The notes below the pieces were generated by a model, which was not told the DNA's origin, did no database searches, and worked only from the letters and a program-made list of their open reading frames with translations. Shown here piece by piece: positions 19,679-27,936 of a stretch of DNA of 34,189 nt. The DNA comes from Dehalococcoidia bacterium (lineage in GTDB: Bacteria > Chloroflexota > Dehalococcoidia > Dehalococcoidales > W498): positions 1-34,189 of the forward strand of contig DUFC01000012.1 in NCBI GenBank assembly GCA_011191875.1, given 5' to 3'. A program made the translations under genes and the position numbers. Numbering within the stretch: position 1 is the first letter of the stretch; each line of letters opens with the position of its first letter.

Positions 19679-20872
19679 CTACTTCTTATGCCTATCTACA
19701 AACCGTTTCATCCGGGATAGGGCTTCCTCAATATCAGCCAATGAAGTGGCATAGCAGCAACGGACATACCCCTCACCACACTGTCCAAAGGCTGTGCCAG
19801 GGACAACCGCTACCTTTTCCTCAATTAGCAGATTTTCGGCAAACTCCTCTGAGGTCATGCCGGTACTCTTTATTGATGGGAAGGCATAGAATGCCCCCCT
19901 AGGCTCAAAACAGGATAAACCAATATTGTTTAACCCCTGAACGATTATCAAACGCCGCTGATTGTACTCCTCAACCATCTCGGCAACACTAGCATCGCCT
20001 GATTTTAATGCTTCAATAGCGGCTACCTGCACCATTATCGGTGCACACATCATAGTATACTGGTGAATCTTAGTCATTGAGGCAATAACCTCTGCAGAAG
20101 CGGCAGCATAGCCGATACGCCAACCGGTCATAGCATAAGCCTTGGAGAATCCGCTGAGAAGGATGGTGCTCTCCTTCATCTCAGGTAGTGTCGCCAAGCA
20201 AGTATGCTCCACACCATAGATGAGCTTGGCGTAAATCTCGTCACAGATTACTAATAGCTTATGACGCCTAGCTATGTCTGCTATTGGCAATAGTTTATCC
20301 TTGGGAATTACCGCTCCAGTAGGGTTGGCGGGGTTGCCAATAAGAATCGCCTTAGTCTTGCTGGTAACCCGTGCCTCAATATCGGCAGCACTAATCTCAA
20401 AATTATTCTCCTCGCTGGTCGGCACCATAATTGGTGTGCCTCCAGCCAGAATGACACAAGGGCTGTAAGAAACATAGCAGGGGTCGGGCATAATAACCTC
20501 ATCCCCGGTGTTTACAATAGCTCTCATTGCCAGGTCTAATCCTTCACTAACACCGACTGTAATTAAAAGTTCACTATCTGGATTATATCCCAGCTCATAG
20601 TTATCCCTCAGGTATCGTGACAGCTCCTGACGCAGCTCAGGCATCCCTAAATTTGAGGTATACATGGTATAGCCCTTCTCCAACGAGTAGATAGCTGCTT
20701 CACGAATATGCCACGGGGTGACAAAGTCAGGCTCTCCAACACCGAGGGAAATGACCTCTTCCATAGAAGCCAGCAGGTCAAAGAACCTTCTTATCCCGGA
20801 AGGGGATAATTGCTCTACCCGCTTTGAGGTAAGACCATATTTTCTACGCTGACTACGGGGTCTTGTTGACAT
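19679..20872 (-). CDS. Class I/II PLP-dependent aminotransferase (AspC/PatA-like)
   Basis: GVGEPDFVTPWHIREAA, GNPANPTGAVI, ICDEIYAKLIYG, LSGFSKAYAMTGWRIGYA (PLP Lys). Confidence 0.95.
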   Translation of the reverse strand: MSTRPRSQRRKYGLTSKRVEQLSPSGIRRFFDLLASMEEVISLGVGEPDFVTPWHIREAAIYSLEKGYTMYTSNLGMPELRQELSRYLRDNYELGYNPDSELLITVGVSEGLDLAMRAIVNTGDEVIMPDPCYVSYSPCVILAGGTPIMVPTSEENNFEISAADIEARVTSKTKAILIGNPANPTGAVIPKDKLLPIADIARRHKLLVICDEIYAKLIYGVEHTCLATLPEMKESTILLSGFSKAYAMTGWRIGYAAASAEVIASMTKIHQYTMMCAPIMVQVAAIEALKSGDASVAEMVEEYNQRRLIIVQGLNNIGLSCFEPRGAFYAFPSIKSTGMTSEEFAENLLIEEKVAVVPGTAFGQCGEGYVRCCYATSLADIEEALSRMKRFVDRHKK

Positions 20873-20892
20873 GATAAATCTCCTAACGGTAA

Positions 20893-21375
20893 TTAGAGTA
20901 TTACCGGCTGCCGCTTAACCTCCTCTTTCCCTTCCAGGATTTCACCATCTTCTTTATATCGCTTAAGCATAAAGTGGGTAACTGTCCCCTGTAACCCCTC
21001 CAAAGGGGCAAGTTTTTGCGATACGAAGTCAGCCACCTCATGCATGGTTTTACCTATTACCAGAACAGCCAGGTCATAGGTTCCTGAGAGCAGGTAGACC
21101 GAACGAGCCTGCGGGAAGCGGTAAATACGCTCGGCTATAGAGTCAAAACCAACATCTCTCTCGGGAGTAATCTTGACCTCTATCAAAGCCAATACCTGCT
21201 CCTCCCCCACCTTTTCCCAGTTGACAATAGTTTTGTATTTAAGGATGGTTCGGTCTTTCTCAGCCTGCTTAATGAGCTTGGCAACCTCAGTGCTGGGGGT
21301 GCCGGTCATAGTTGATATTTGTTTGGTGGTAGTTCGGGCATCATTTTCCAGTATTTTAAGAATGTCTTTTATCAT
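20893..21375 (-). CDS. Lrp/AsnC family transcriptional regulator
   Basis: N-terminal HTH (DILKILENDARTTTKQISTMTGTPSTEVAKLI) and C-terminal RAM-like domain (ALIEVKITPERDVGFDSIAERIYRFPQARSVYLLSGTYDLAVLVIG). Confidence 0.93.
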   Translation of the reverse strand: MIKDILKILENDARTTTKQISTMTGTPSTEVAKLIKQAEKDRTILKYKTIVNWEKVGEEQVLALIEVKITPERDVGFDSIAERIYRFPQARSVYLLSGTYDLAVLVIGKTMHEVADFVSQKLAPLEGLQGTVTHFMLKRYKEDGEILEGKEEVKRQPVIL

Positions 21376-21377
21376 AT

Positions 21378-21608
21378 TTAGCTCCTTAGTAATTCGGTTA
21401 GCGACCAGTGCTTTTCCGTATCATTATAGCAGAGTTGGAACAGTTTGTTATCCCTGGTTCTGACCTGAAAATGCCTCTCTCCCGGCTCCAGCCATGCTTT
21501 TTCTATTTCCACCAACTCATACTTTATACCCTGCCACAGAAAAGACTCGGATCTTTCAGCGTAGGTATTCCCTGAATAGCAGTTAACTTTTAGATTATTC
21601 AACTCCAT
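21378..21608 (-). CDS. Small conserved-looking hypothetical protein (76 aa)
   Basis: Directly upstream of and nearly abutting the Lrp gene (2-nt gap). Compact W-rich beta domain: SFLWQGIKYELVEIEKAWLEPGERHFQVRTRDNKLFQLCYNDTEKHWSL. Confidence 0.7.
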   Translation of the reverse strand: MELNNLKVNCYSGNTYAERSESFLWQGIKYELVEIEKAWLEPGERHFQVRTRDNKLFQLCYNDTEKHWSLTELLRS

Positions 21609-21699
21609 CTCTTTTGGTTTTTATTAGGTAATCATCATCCTTTTAAGCACACATAATAATCTTCGATTTTCTGGGTACACGCTTTGTTCCCTCTCCCTC

Positions 21700-21790
21700 T
21701 GGGCTAGAGCCCTCCACGGAAAAGTCTTTAATAACGGAGGGGAATTAGTTTATATAAGAGGGGCTCTGCCCCTATTGGACTCCTCATTTC
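21700..21790. repeat. Dispersed hairpin repeat (second family member)
   Basis: gaattagtttatataagaggggctctgcccctattggactcc resembles agataatttatatagaggggcttcgcccctctaaactcccc at 23571-23612. Confidence 0.55.
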
Positions 21791-21861
21791 AGTTACTTTT
21801 TTATAATATCTCGGGGAATATAATCTGGTTTCGGAATAGGGCTCTGAACAATTATATTTCC

Positions 21862-22041
21862 TTACACATTTATCTTCTGCTTCTCAACAACCTTATATTT
21901 CTTTACCTTAGATGATTTCATTTTTATGTATAGCAACAAATTGAATTCATGGCAAAAAAGATGACCATCGTAATCGTCAGGGTCAATATATGAAGGAAAT
22001 TTAATCGGCTTTTTGCATACGATACAACTAATTTTATCCAT
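21862..22041 (-). CDS. 59-aa putative metal-binding micro-protein (not in ORF track)
   Basis: Minus-strand ATG at 22041 preceded by GGGGGAGACAAA: MDKISCIVCKKPIKFPSYIDPDDYDGHLFCHEFNLLLYIKMKSSKVKKYKVVEKQKINV*. CxxC and CH motifs. Confidence 0.6.
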   Translation of the reverse strand: MDKISCIVCKKPIKFPSYIDPDDYDGHLFCHEFNLLLYIKMKSSKVKKYKVVEKQKINV

Positions 22042-22067
22042 TTTGTCTCCCCCTAAATCATTCCACC

Positions 22068-23519
22068 TTAAATTTCGGGTCTCCTCTTATGCCACTCGGT
22101 TGCCTGCTGGTAGGCGTGAGCTATTTTCAATATTGTTTCTTCGTTGAATGGCTTGCCGATAATCTGTAGTCCAATGGGCAGACCATTGTCGAAGCCGGCG
22201 GGAATGGAAATAGCTGGAATACCGGCAATATTTATCGGCAGGGTGCAGATATCACTGAGATACATCTGGAGAGGGTCATCCACCTTCTCACCGATTTTAA
22301 ACGGGACGGTGGGAGAAGTTGGAGTTACCAGGGCATCATATTTGTCAAAGGCATGGTCAAACTCCTGCCGAATAAGGGTACGAACCTTCTGGGCTTTAAC
22401 ATACCAGGCATCATAATAACCGGCAGAAAGGGCGTAAGTTCCCAGCATAATGCGTCTTTTTACCTCATCACCGAAGCCATACTGGCGGGTCTTCTCCAAA
22501 GCCTCCCACATACTGTCGGTGTCCAAATAGGAGAAGCCATACTTCACCCCATCGTAGCGAGCCAGATTAGCCGAAGCCTCTGAGGGAGCAATGATGTAGT
22601 ATGCTGCCAGGGCGTAGGGAGTATGGGGTAGTGATACCTCCCACTCTACCTTCGCCCCAAGCTCTTCGAGCTTACTGATGGCGGCTCTTATGGCTATTTC
22701 CACCTCTGTCTGCATTCCTTCAACAAAATACTCTTTAGGGATGCCGATTCTAAGCCCGTTAAGGTCGGTAGTCAGGCATTGAGTATAATCGGGCACAGGG
22801 GAAGGAACTGAAGTAGAGTCTCTACTGTCGTAGTCGGCAATGGCATTTAATACCATAGCGCAATCCATAACATCCTGGGTTAAGGGACCAATCTGGTCGA
22901 GAGAACTGGCAAAAGCAACCAAGCCATAACGACTTACCCTGCCATAGGTAGGTTTTAAACCGGTAACGCTGCAGAAACCAGCCGGCTGACGAATACTGCC
23001 TCCGGTATCTGAGCCCAAAGCGAAAATGGTCTCACCGGCAGCCACAGCCGTTGCTGAGCCTCCACTACTACCCCCGGGGACGCGACTTAAATCCCAGGGG
23101 TTATGAGTAGGAAAGAAAGCAGAGTGTTCAGTAGATGAACCCATAGCAAATTCATCCATGTTGGCTTTACCTACCAATACCACGCCACAGCCATTTAATT
23201 TTTCCATGACGGTAGCGTCATAAGGTGGCACAAAATTTTCTAGTATTTTTGATGAGCAAGTGGTTCGTATTCCTTTGGTGCAAATAACATCTTTGATTAC
23301 TACCGGAATGCCAGTGAGAAAGCTAATATCACCAGAGGCGATAAGCTCATCAGCCTTTTGGGCTTGCTTCAAAGCCAGCTCATCGGTAATGGTAACCAGG
23401 GCATGAACCTTTGGCTCCACCTGGTGAATACGCTCTAGGCTGGTTTTGGTTAGTTCAACTGAGGACAACTGCTTGGTCTTAAGCAGCCTGTGTGCCTCAT
23501 GAATGGTCAATTGACTCAA
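22068..23519 (-). CDS. gatA: Aspartyl/glutamyl-tRNA amidotransferase subunit A
   Basis: [68 protein letters not shown] (amidase signature). Confidence 0.97.
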   Translation of the reverse strand: MSQLTIHEAHRLLKTKQLSSVELTKTSLERIHQVEPKVHALVTITDELALKQAQKADELIASGDISFLTGIPVVIKDVICTKGIRTTCSSKILENFVPPYDATVMEKLNGCGVVLVGKANMDEFAMGSSTEHSAFFPTHNPWDLSRVPGGSSGGSATAVAAGETIFALGSDTGGSIRQPAGFCSVTGLKPTYGRVSRYGLVAFASSLDQIGPLTQDVMDCAMVLNAIADYDSRDSTSVPSPVPDYTQCLTTDLNGLRIGIPKEYFVEGMQTEVEIAIRAAISKLEELGAKVEWEVSLPHTPYALAAYYIIAPSEASANLARYDGVKYGFSYLDTDSMWEALEKTRQYGFGDEVKRRIMLGTYALSAGYYDAWYVKAQKVRTLIRQEFDHAFDKYDALVTPTSPTVPFKIGEKVDDPLQMYLSDICTLPINIAGIPAISIPAGFDNGLPIGLQIIGKPFNEETILKIAHAYQQATEWHKRRPEI

Positions 23520-23541
23520 TAGTAACCCTATCCCCCTTTAT

Positions 23542-23570
23542 CCCCCTTCCCCTTATCAAGGGGAAGGGGG
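23542..23570. repeat. Perfect 13-bp inverted repeat hairpin between gatC and gatA
   Basis: CCCCCTTCCCCTT (23542-23554), ATC loop, AAGGGGAAGGGGG (23558-23570). Confidence 0.85.
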
Positions 23571-23584
23571 AAGATAATTTATAT

Positions 23585-23603
23585 AGAGGGGCTTCGCCCC
23601 TCT
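23585..23603. repeat. 8-bp perfect hairpin AGAGGGGC-TTC-GCCCCTCT
   Basis: 23585-23592 pairs perfectly with 23596-23603. Same motif as agaggggctctgcccctat near 21767. Confidence 0.8.
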
Positions 23604-23617
23604 AAACTCCCCTTTAA

Positions 23618-23905
23618 TTACTCGAGTACGGCTCTTACTCTAAAGAAGTTTCCCTCCTTTCGGGGGGCATTGGCTAGAATCTGACTTTGGTCTAAGGAAG
23701 GTGTTACCTCGTCGTCCTTGGTTACATTCTGGAGAGGAATAGATTGGGCTGTGGGCAAGATACCACTAGTATCTACCTGCTGTAATATCTCGAAGTTCTC
23801 CAGGATGTTAGACAATTGCTCTCCGAGTCTTTCCACTTCGGCTTCGGTTAAGCCCAGCCGAGCCAGGAGACCAATATGTAACACTTCCTCACGGCTTAGT
23901 TTCAT
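23618..23905 (-). CDS. gatC: Aspartyl/glutamyl-tRNA amidotransferase subunit C
   Basis: MKLSREEVLHIGLLARLGLTEAEVERLGEQLSNILENFEILQQVDTSGI...; typical GatC. Confidence 0.94.
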   Translation of the reverse strand: MKLSREEVLHIGLLARLGLTEAEVERLGEQLSNILENFEILQQVDTSGILPTAQSIPLQNVTKDDEVTPSLDQSQILANAPRKEGNFFRVRAVLE

Positions 23906-23998
23906 TTACTTACTCCGTATAGTTATGTTTACCAATTATAGCACCCATATTTTAGTATCGGCAACAGTAGCAGTCCTGCTATAATAGAATAGAGGAAG

Positions 23999-24412
23999 TT
24001 GGGGAAGATAATGAGAGGTAGACTTATATTAGCCATTGTTAGCACCATACTTGAGGAGTCAGCTATAGCGGTGATTGTGCTGGTAGGCTTGCCCCACTTA
24101 GACATTCACATACCTCTGTGGGGTCTTATCGCCTTGATGGTAGCATGGGGTACATATTCTATTACTACTTATCGGATGGGCAGCCGGGCTCTGAGGAAGA
24201 AACCGGAAATAGTTCTGCCTCTGATTAGCAGCAAGGGCAAGGTGGTAAGCCCGTTAACCCCAGGCGGTATCATCAGAATTAAGGGAGAGCTTTGGCAGGC
24301 TACCTCGATAGGTGGGAACATAGACAATGGTGAGGAAGTTACCGTAGTGGGACAAGATGGACTTAAGCTAATATGCACGAGGAACCCTGGTGATTTAAAG
24401 GATGGTGAGTAA
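23999..24412 (+). CDS. NfeD-like protein (TM segments plus C-terminal OB-fold)
   Basis: Two hydrophobic segments, then GKVVSPLTPGGIIRIKGELWQATSIGGNIDNGEEVTVVGQDGLKLICTR (NfeD-type OB-fold). The start may be the ATG at 24011. Confidence 0.8.
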   Translation: MGKIMRGRLILAIVSTILEESAIAVIVLVGLPHLDIHIPLWGLIALMVAWGTYSITTYRMGSRALRKKPEIVLPLISSKGKVVSPLTPGGIIRIKGELWQATSIGGNIDNGEEVTVVGQDGLKLICTRNPGDLKDGE

Positions 24413-24440
24413 TGATATATATAAATAGGAGAGGCAAGCC

Positions 24441-25448
24441 TTGCTTTATATTCTACTAGGTCAGGATGATTTCTCTATCGGTCACTCCCTTGAGGAAATA
24501 AAGAGAAGTATAGGTGACCAAACACTTTTAGAGGCTAATACCACCACACTCGATGGACAACAACTCACCTTAGACCACTTAAGAACTGTTTGTGAGACGG
24601 TGCCTTTTCTGGCTGAAAAACGCCTAGTCATTATCAACGGTCTGCTGGAGCGCTTTGAACCTAGAGGTAAATCCAGCCGAAAGAGAAAAAACACGCATAT
24701 AACCAACCAGCAAGACGAGTATAAATCGTTAGCTGCCTGTATTACTAAAATACCCGATAGCACCATATTAGTATTAATAGACAGTAATGTAAAAGGTAAG
24801 AATCCTTTGCTCAAGGAGCTTTCGTCCAAGGCGGAAGTAAAGTCTTTCCCTCTATTGAGAGATGCTAAGCTGCGTCAGTGGATTCAAAGATATGTGGCAA
24901 AGGAAGACTGCAGCATATCTCCTCAAGCAGTAAACTCAATAGCTAAACTTGTGGGTAGCAATTTACGGATTATGGCCAATGAAATCAATAAGCTACTACT
25001 ATTTACCTCGGGTCGCCGTATTGAGGAGGAGGATGTTGACATGGTAGTAAGCTATGCTCAGGAGGCTAATGTTTTTACTATGATTGATGCTATCCTTGGT
25101 TTCAAAGCTAAGGTAGCCGAACAAGCGCTACAGCAGTTACTGCAAATAGGAGCCGCCCCGGCTTATCTTCTGGTTATGCTATCACGCCAGGTTCGGATGA
25201 TTGTTCGAGCCGGAGAGCTAAGACACCAAGGAGAGCCCAAGACAGAGATTCAAAATAGGTTAGGTTTGACCTCAGAATTTGCTTTACATAAGATATTAGA
25301 CCAAGCTGATAGGTATCCTTTGGAACGGCTTAAGCAAGTATACAATAAACTCTTAGAAGCTGACCTCTCCATTAAGACAGGAAAATATAATGCTGAGCTT
25401 ACACTCAATATTCTAATTGCTGAACTGTGCCAGCAAGGCAAGGTATAG
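24441..25448 (+). CDS. holA: DNA polymerase III subunit delta
   Basis: LYILLGQDDFSIGHSLEEIK, VPFLAEKRLVIINGLL, VGSNLRIMANEINKLLLFT, LLVMLSRQVRMIVRAGEL, ADLSIKTGKYNAELTLNILIAELC. TTG start. Confidence 0.9.
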   Translation: MLYILLGQDDFSIGHSLEEIKRSIGDQTLLEANTTTLDGQQLTLDHLRTVCETVPFLAEKRLVIINGLLERFEPRGKSSRKRKNTHITNQQDEYKSLAACITKIPDSTILVLIDSNVKGKNPLLKELSSKAEVKSFPLLRDAKLRQWIQRYVAKEDCSISPQAVNSIAKLVGSNLRIMANEINKLLLFTSGRRIEEEDVDMVVSYAQEANVFTMIDAILGFKAKVAEQALQQLLQIGAAPAYLLVMLSRQVRMIVRAGELRHQGEPKTEIQNRLGLTSEFALHKILDQADRYPLERLKQVYNKLLEADLSIKTGKYNAELTLNILIAELCQQGKV

Positions 25449-25473
25449 GTAGTTCACCTCAAGAAGGAGTTTA

Positions 25474-26202
25474 ATGGCACTGCATTATCATATTGGCACA
25501 TCAGGCTGGCATTATGAACACTGGCGGCACCGATTTTATCCCGTGAAATTGAGTAAGACGAAGTGGCTTGAATTTTATGCCACCAATTTCTCTACAGTTG
25601 AACTCAATAACAGTTTTTACAAGCTACCTTCAGAAGCTGCTTTTACTACTTGGCGTGACTCCTCACCAGCCAACTTTACCTTTGCTGTAAAGGTTAGTCG
25701 TTTTATTACTCATATTAAGCGGCTGAAAGATACCGAGGAAGCGGTAGGGAGGTTCATCGGTAGGGCTCAAATATTGGGAGAGAAATTAGGCCCGCTTTTA
25801 TATCAGCTTCCACCTAATATGCGTCGTGATGATGAAAGGTTAGAGGCATTCGTATCCATTTTACCGCAGGAGCTGAAGCACGTGTTTGAATTTCGGCACC
25901 AATCCTGGCTTGAAGAGCCGGTTTTTAAAATATTACATAAGTATAGTATTGGGCTTTGTGTTTTTGATATGCCATCCCTTAGTTGTCCCTTGGTGGCGAC
26001 AGCTGATTTTGCCTATGTCAGGTTTCACGGCAGCACCGGACTCTATTGGAGCTGCTACTCCGATGATGAACTAGCTGATTGGGCAAAGAGACTGGCTGAT
26101 TTAGCCGCAAACCTGAAAGAAGTTTATATTTATTTTAATAATGATGCTGAAGCCTTTGCCGTGAGAAATGCCATGACACTTCGTGGTTATCTGCAAGCAT
26201 AA
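25474..26202 (+). CDS. DUF72 (YecE-like) family protein
   Basis: YHIGTSGWHYEHWRHRFYP, LEFYATNFSTVELNNSFYKLPSE, LYQLPPNMRRDDERLEAF, VFEFRHQSW, YVRFHGSTGLYWSCYSDDEL, YIYFNNDAEAFAVRNA. Confidence 0.96.
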   Translation: MALHYHIGTSGWHYEHWRHRFYPVKLSKTKWLEFYATNFSTVELNNSFYKLPSEAAFTTWRDSSPANFTFAVKVSRFITHIKRLKDTEEAVGRFIGRAQILGEKLGPLLYQLPPNMRRDDERLEAFVSILPQELKHVFEFRHQSWLEEPVFKILHKYSIGLCVFDMPSLSCPLVATADFAYVRFHGSTGLYWSCYSDDELADWAKRLADLAANLKEVYIYFNNDAEAFAVRNAMTLRGYLQA

Positions 26203-26216
26203 TTAGTTATTCTTCC

Positions 26217-26246
26217 GCTTAATAAGGGGATGAAGGGGATAGGGCT
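26217..26246. repeat. Partial copy of the G-rich dispersed repeat
   Basis: cgcttaataaggggatgaaggggataggg; compare cccttaataaggggaggatagggg at 4374-4397. Confidence 0.4.
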
Positions 26247-26370
26247 TTAACCAATTCCATTACTCTTTGTTGGACAGTATTAAAGGTAAAAGCTATAATC
26301 GCAGATAGATATGCGCTGTAAATATAATTTAGTTATGCCTTAGAACTATCATGACTCTGGGTATTAAGAC

Positions 26371-26399
26371 TTGACACGCGTGCTAAAACATTGCATATT
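26371..26399 (+). promoter_or_regulatory. Sigma70-type promoter for the unknown four-gene cassette
   Basis: Consensus TTGACA (26371-26376), 17-bp spacer, CATATT (26394-26399), followed by SD GAGGAGG (26421-26427). Inverted repeat GCTAAA/TTTAGC spans the spacer and -10. Confidence 0.55.
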
Positions 26400-26464
26400 T
26401 AGCGTGGAACTATAAATAATGAGGAGGAATAGCGATGGCTAAGTAAGCAAAACCGAAGGCAGGG

Positions 26465-27067
26465 ATGGAGGAGAACGTTACTGAGTTAGCTCACATTCTT
26501 ACCGATAACCCATTAATAGAGCAGCGGATTCGTGAAACCATCGAGCATCATTTGAAGCGGGGAATCGATGGTGAGACCTATATCAATATATTTACGAGCT
26601 TGAAAATCCTCGTGGGAACAAAAGCAAGACGCCTTATAGTGGATTCATTCCTAGCTAATTCGAGCAAATTCTTCGAGGATATAAGAGAGCAAATTGAAGG
26701 TGAGGGCATAGACAAAGTCCTTCCCTTTCTGCAATATATCACCGCGCTATACGGGGATGAACTAGAAAAGGCTTACGATTTGTTTGGCGAAAAGGCTGAT
26801 GATTGGAGAACTGCGGACATTACCGCATTCCGTGAGGGTGGGGAAAAGGAGACTTGGTTCATCGAGCTAGATCTTACAAAGAATAATGGTGAGAAGGTTT
26901 ATCTGCGAACGCTACCGTGGTCAGCCTTGGTACTTGCACAGCGCCTCCTCAGAGAAATAGATAAAGCGCCCAAAGAGATGATTGTTGAAGAACTCATTAC
27001 AACGTTCAACGAAGAAATCAAGTCTTTCCAGGAAAAGTTCTTAGGACACAGCAGCAAGGAGAATTGA
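26465..27067 (+). CDS. Hypothetical protein, cassette ORF1 (200 aa; in-frame UAA just upstream, see findings)
   Basis: Long ORF with coherent amphipathic protein sequence (LTDNPLIEQRIRETIEHHLKRGIDGETY...). No family recognised. Confidence 0.7.
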   Translation: MEENVTELAHILTDNPLIEQRIRETIEHHLKRGIDGETYINIFTSLKILVGTKARRLIVDSFLANSSKFFEDIREQIEGEGIDKVLPFLQYITALYGDELEKAYDLFGEKADDWRTADITAFREGGEKETWFIELDLTKNNGEKVYLRTLPWSALVLAQRLLREIDKAPKEMIVEELITTFNEEIKSFQEKFLGHSSKEN

Positions 27068-27070
27068 GCA

Positions 27071-27505
27071 ATGGACCCCGGTATCGCAGCGTTGTTAGGT
27101 GCACTTTTGGGCGCATTTGCTGGAGGGGGATTTTCATTTCTGGCTACTTGGTATCACTTAAAAAAACAACGGGAAAAAGATATTTGGATTAGGAAAGTAT
27201 CTCGGCTTGAAGAGGCAGATATAAAGATTTTCCAACCTTTCTTGAAGTACGCATATAGATTAGATGTTAAGCATGATGTCAATGACCTCAATGGCATATT
27301 GGGGGCATTACGAGAGGGGAGAACTTGTTTTACCTATTGCACCAACGATTTAAGGCAAAAGCTTCTTGAGCTTTATTCAACTTTAGAGAAAAAGGTTACG
27401 GAAAGGGAGGGAAGGTGGGATGAGGAGTATATTGATAATATCGCTCCGAATATCAAGCATATTGAAACTTTGATTTACGATGCTTTCTCCTCAATGGAGC
27501 TATAG
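27071..27505 (+). CDS. Hypothetical protein with N-terminal TM/signal anchor, cassette ORF2
   Basis: MDPGIAALLGALLGAFAGGGFSFLATWYHLKKQREKD: Gly-rich TM helix then a charged helical domain. Starts 3 nt after ORF1 ends. Confidence 0.7.
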   Translation: MDPGIAALLGALLGAFAGGGFSFLATWYHLKKQREKDIWIRKVSRLEEADIKIFQPFLKYAYRLDVKHDVNDLNGILGALREGRTCFTYCTNDLRQKLLELYSTLEKKVTEREGRWDEEYIDNIAPNIKHIETLIYDAFSSMEL

Positions 27506-27507
27506 AT

Positions 27508-27936
27508 ATGGAAGAGAAATCGGGCGATTTTGGTTGGAGACCCGCGATTGGAAAGCCATCACTTGAAGAGATAGGATTTGAGCGTCTTCGCGATGCAAAA
27601 AGGAGGATAGAGAGGCTTCAGGAGAAAATCTATTGTAAAGTCGAGGAATACATTGAACAACAAGTTAAGCCTCATGAAGACATCACTAGTGAAGAGATGG
27701 AAGAGCTTAAGCAGCGTTTATTTCAGACTTACAAAGATCAACGGGTAAAACCTCTCGAAGAGGAAGCCAAGGTATGTGAAGAATACCTCGAAACGGCGAT
27801 AGATAAAGACAGGAGAGTGACCAAAAAACTCGAGGAGGCGGAACGAGAGTTTAAAGATGTTTCAGAATTTGAGCTTAAAAGATCATCCGAGAGGACATTG
27901 AGAGACATTCGTAGGGAAAAGGAAGAGAAAGCATGA
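27508..27936 (+). CDS. Hypothetical coiled-coil protein, cassette ORF3
   Basis: Highly charged heptad-like sequence (RLRDAKRRIERLQEKIYCKVEEYIEQQ...KKLEEAEREFKDV). 2 nt after ORF2. Confidence 0.7.
   Translation: MEEKSGDFGWRPAIGKPSLEEIGFERLRDAKRRIERLQEKIYCKVEEYIEQQVKPHEDITSEEMEELKQRLFQTYKDQRVKPLEEEAKVCEEYLETAIDKDRRVTKKLEEAEREFKDVSEFELKRSSERTLRDIRREKEEKA

Noticed and set aside
19660-19902. 80-aa plus-strand ORF at the end of the aminotransferase
   Set aside because: Overlaps the C-terminus of the aminotransferase on the opposite strand and has no protein-like conservation pattern.
23520-23617. CRISPR-like or tandem repeat array
   Set aside because: The repeats are two unrelated single hairpins with no regular spacing or spacers; no CRISPR array or cas gene seen in the window.
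24482-24829. 115-aa minus-strand ORF opposite holA
   Set aside because: Antisense to a convincing HolA coding sequence; Ser-rich, no family resemblance.
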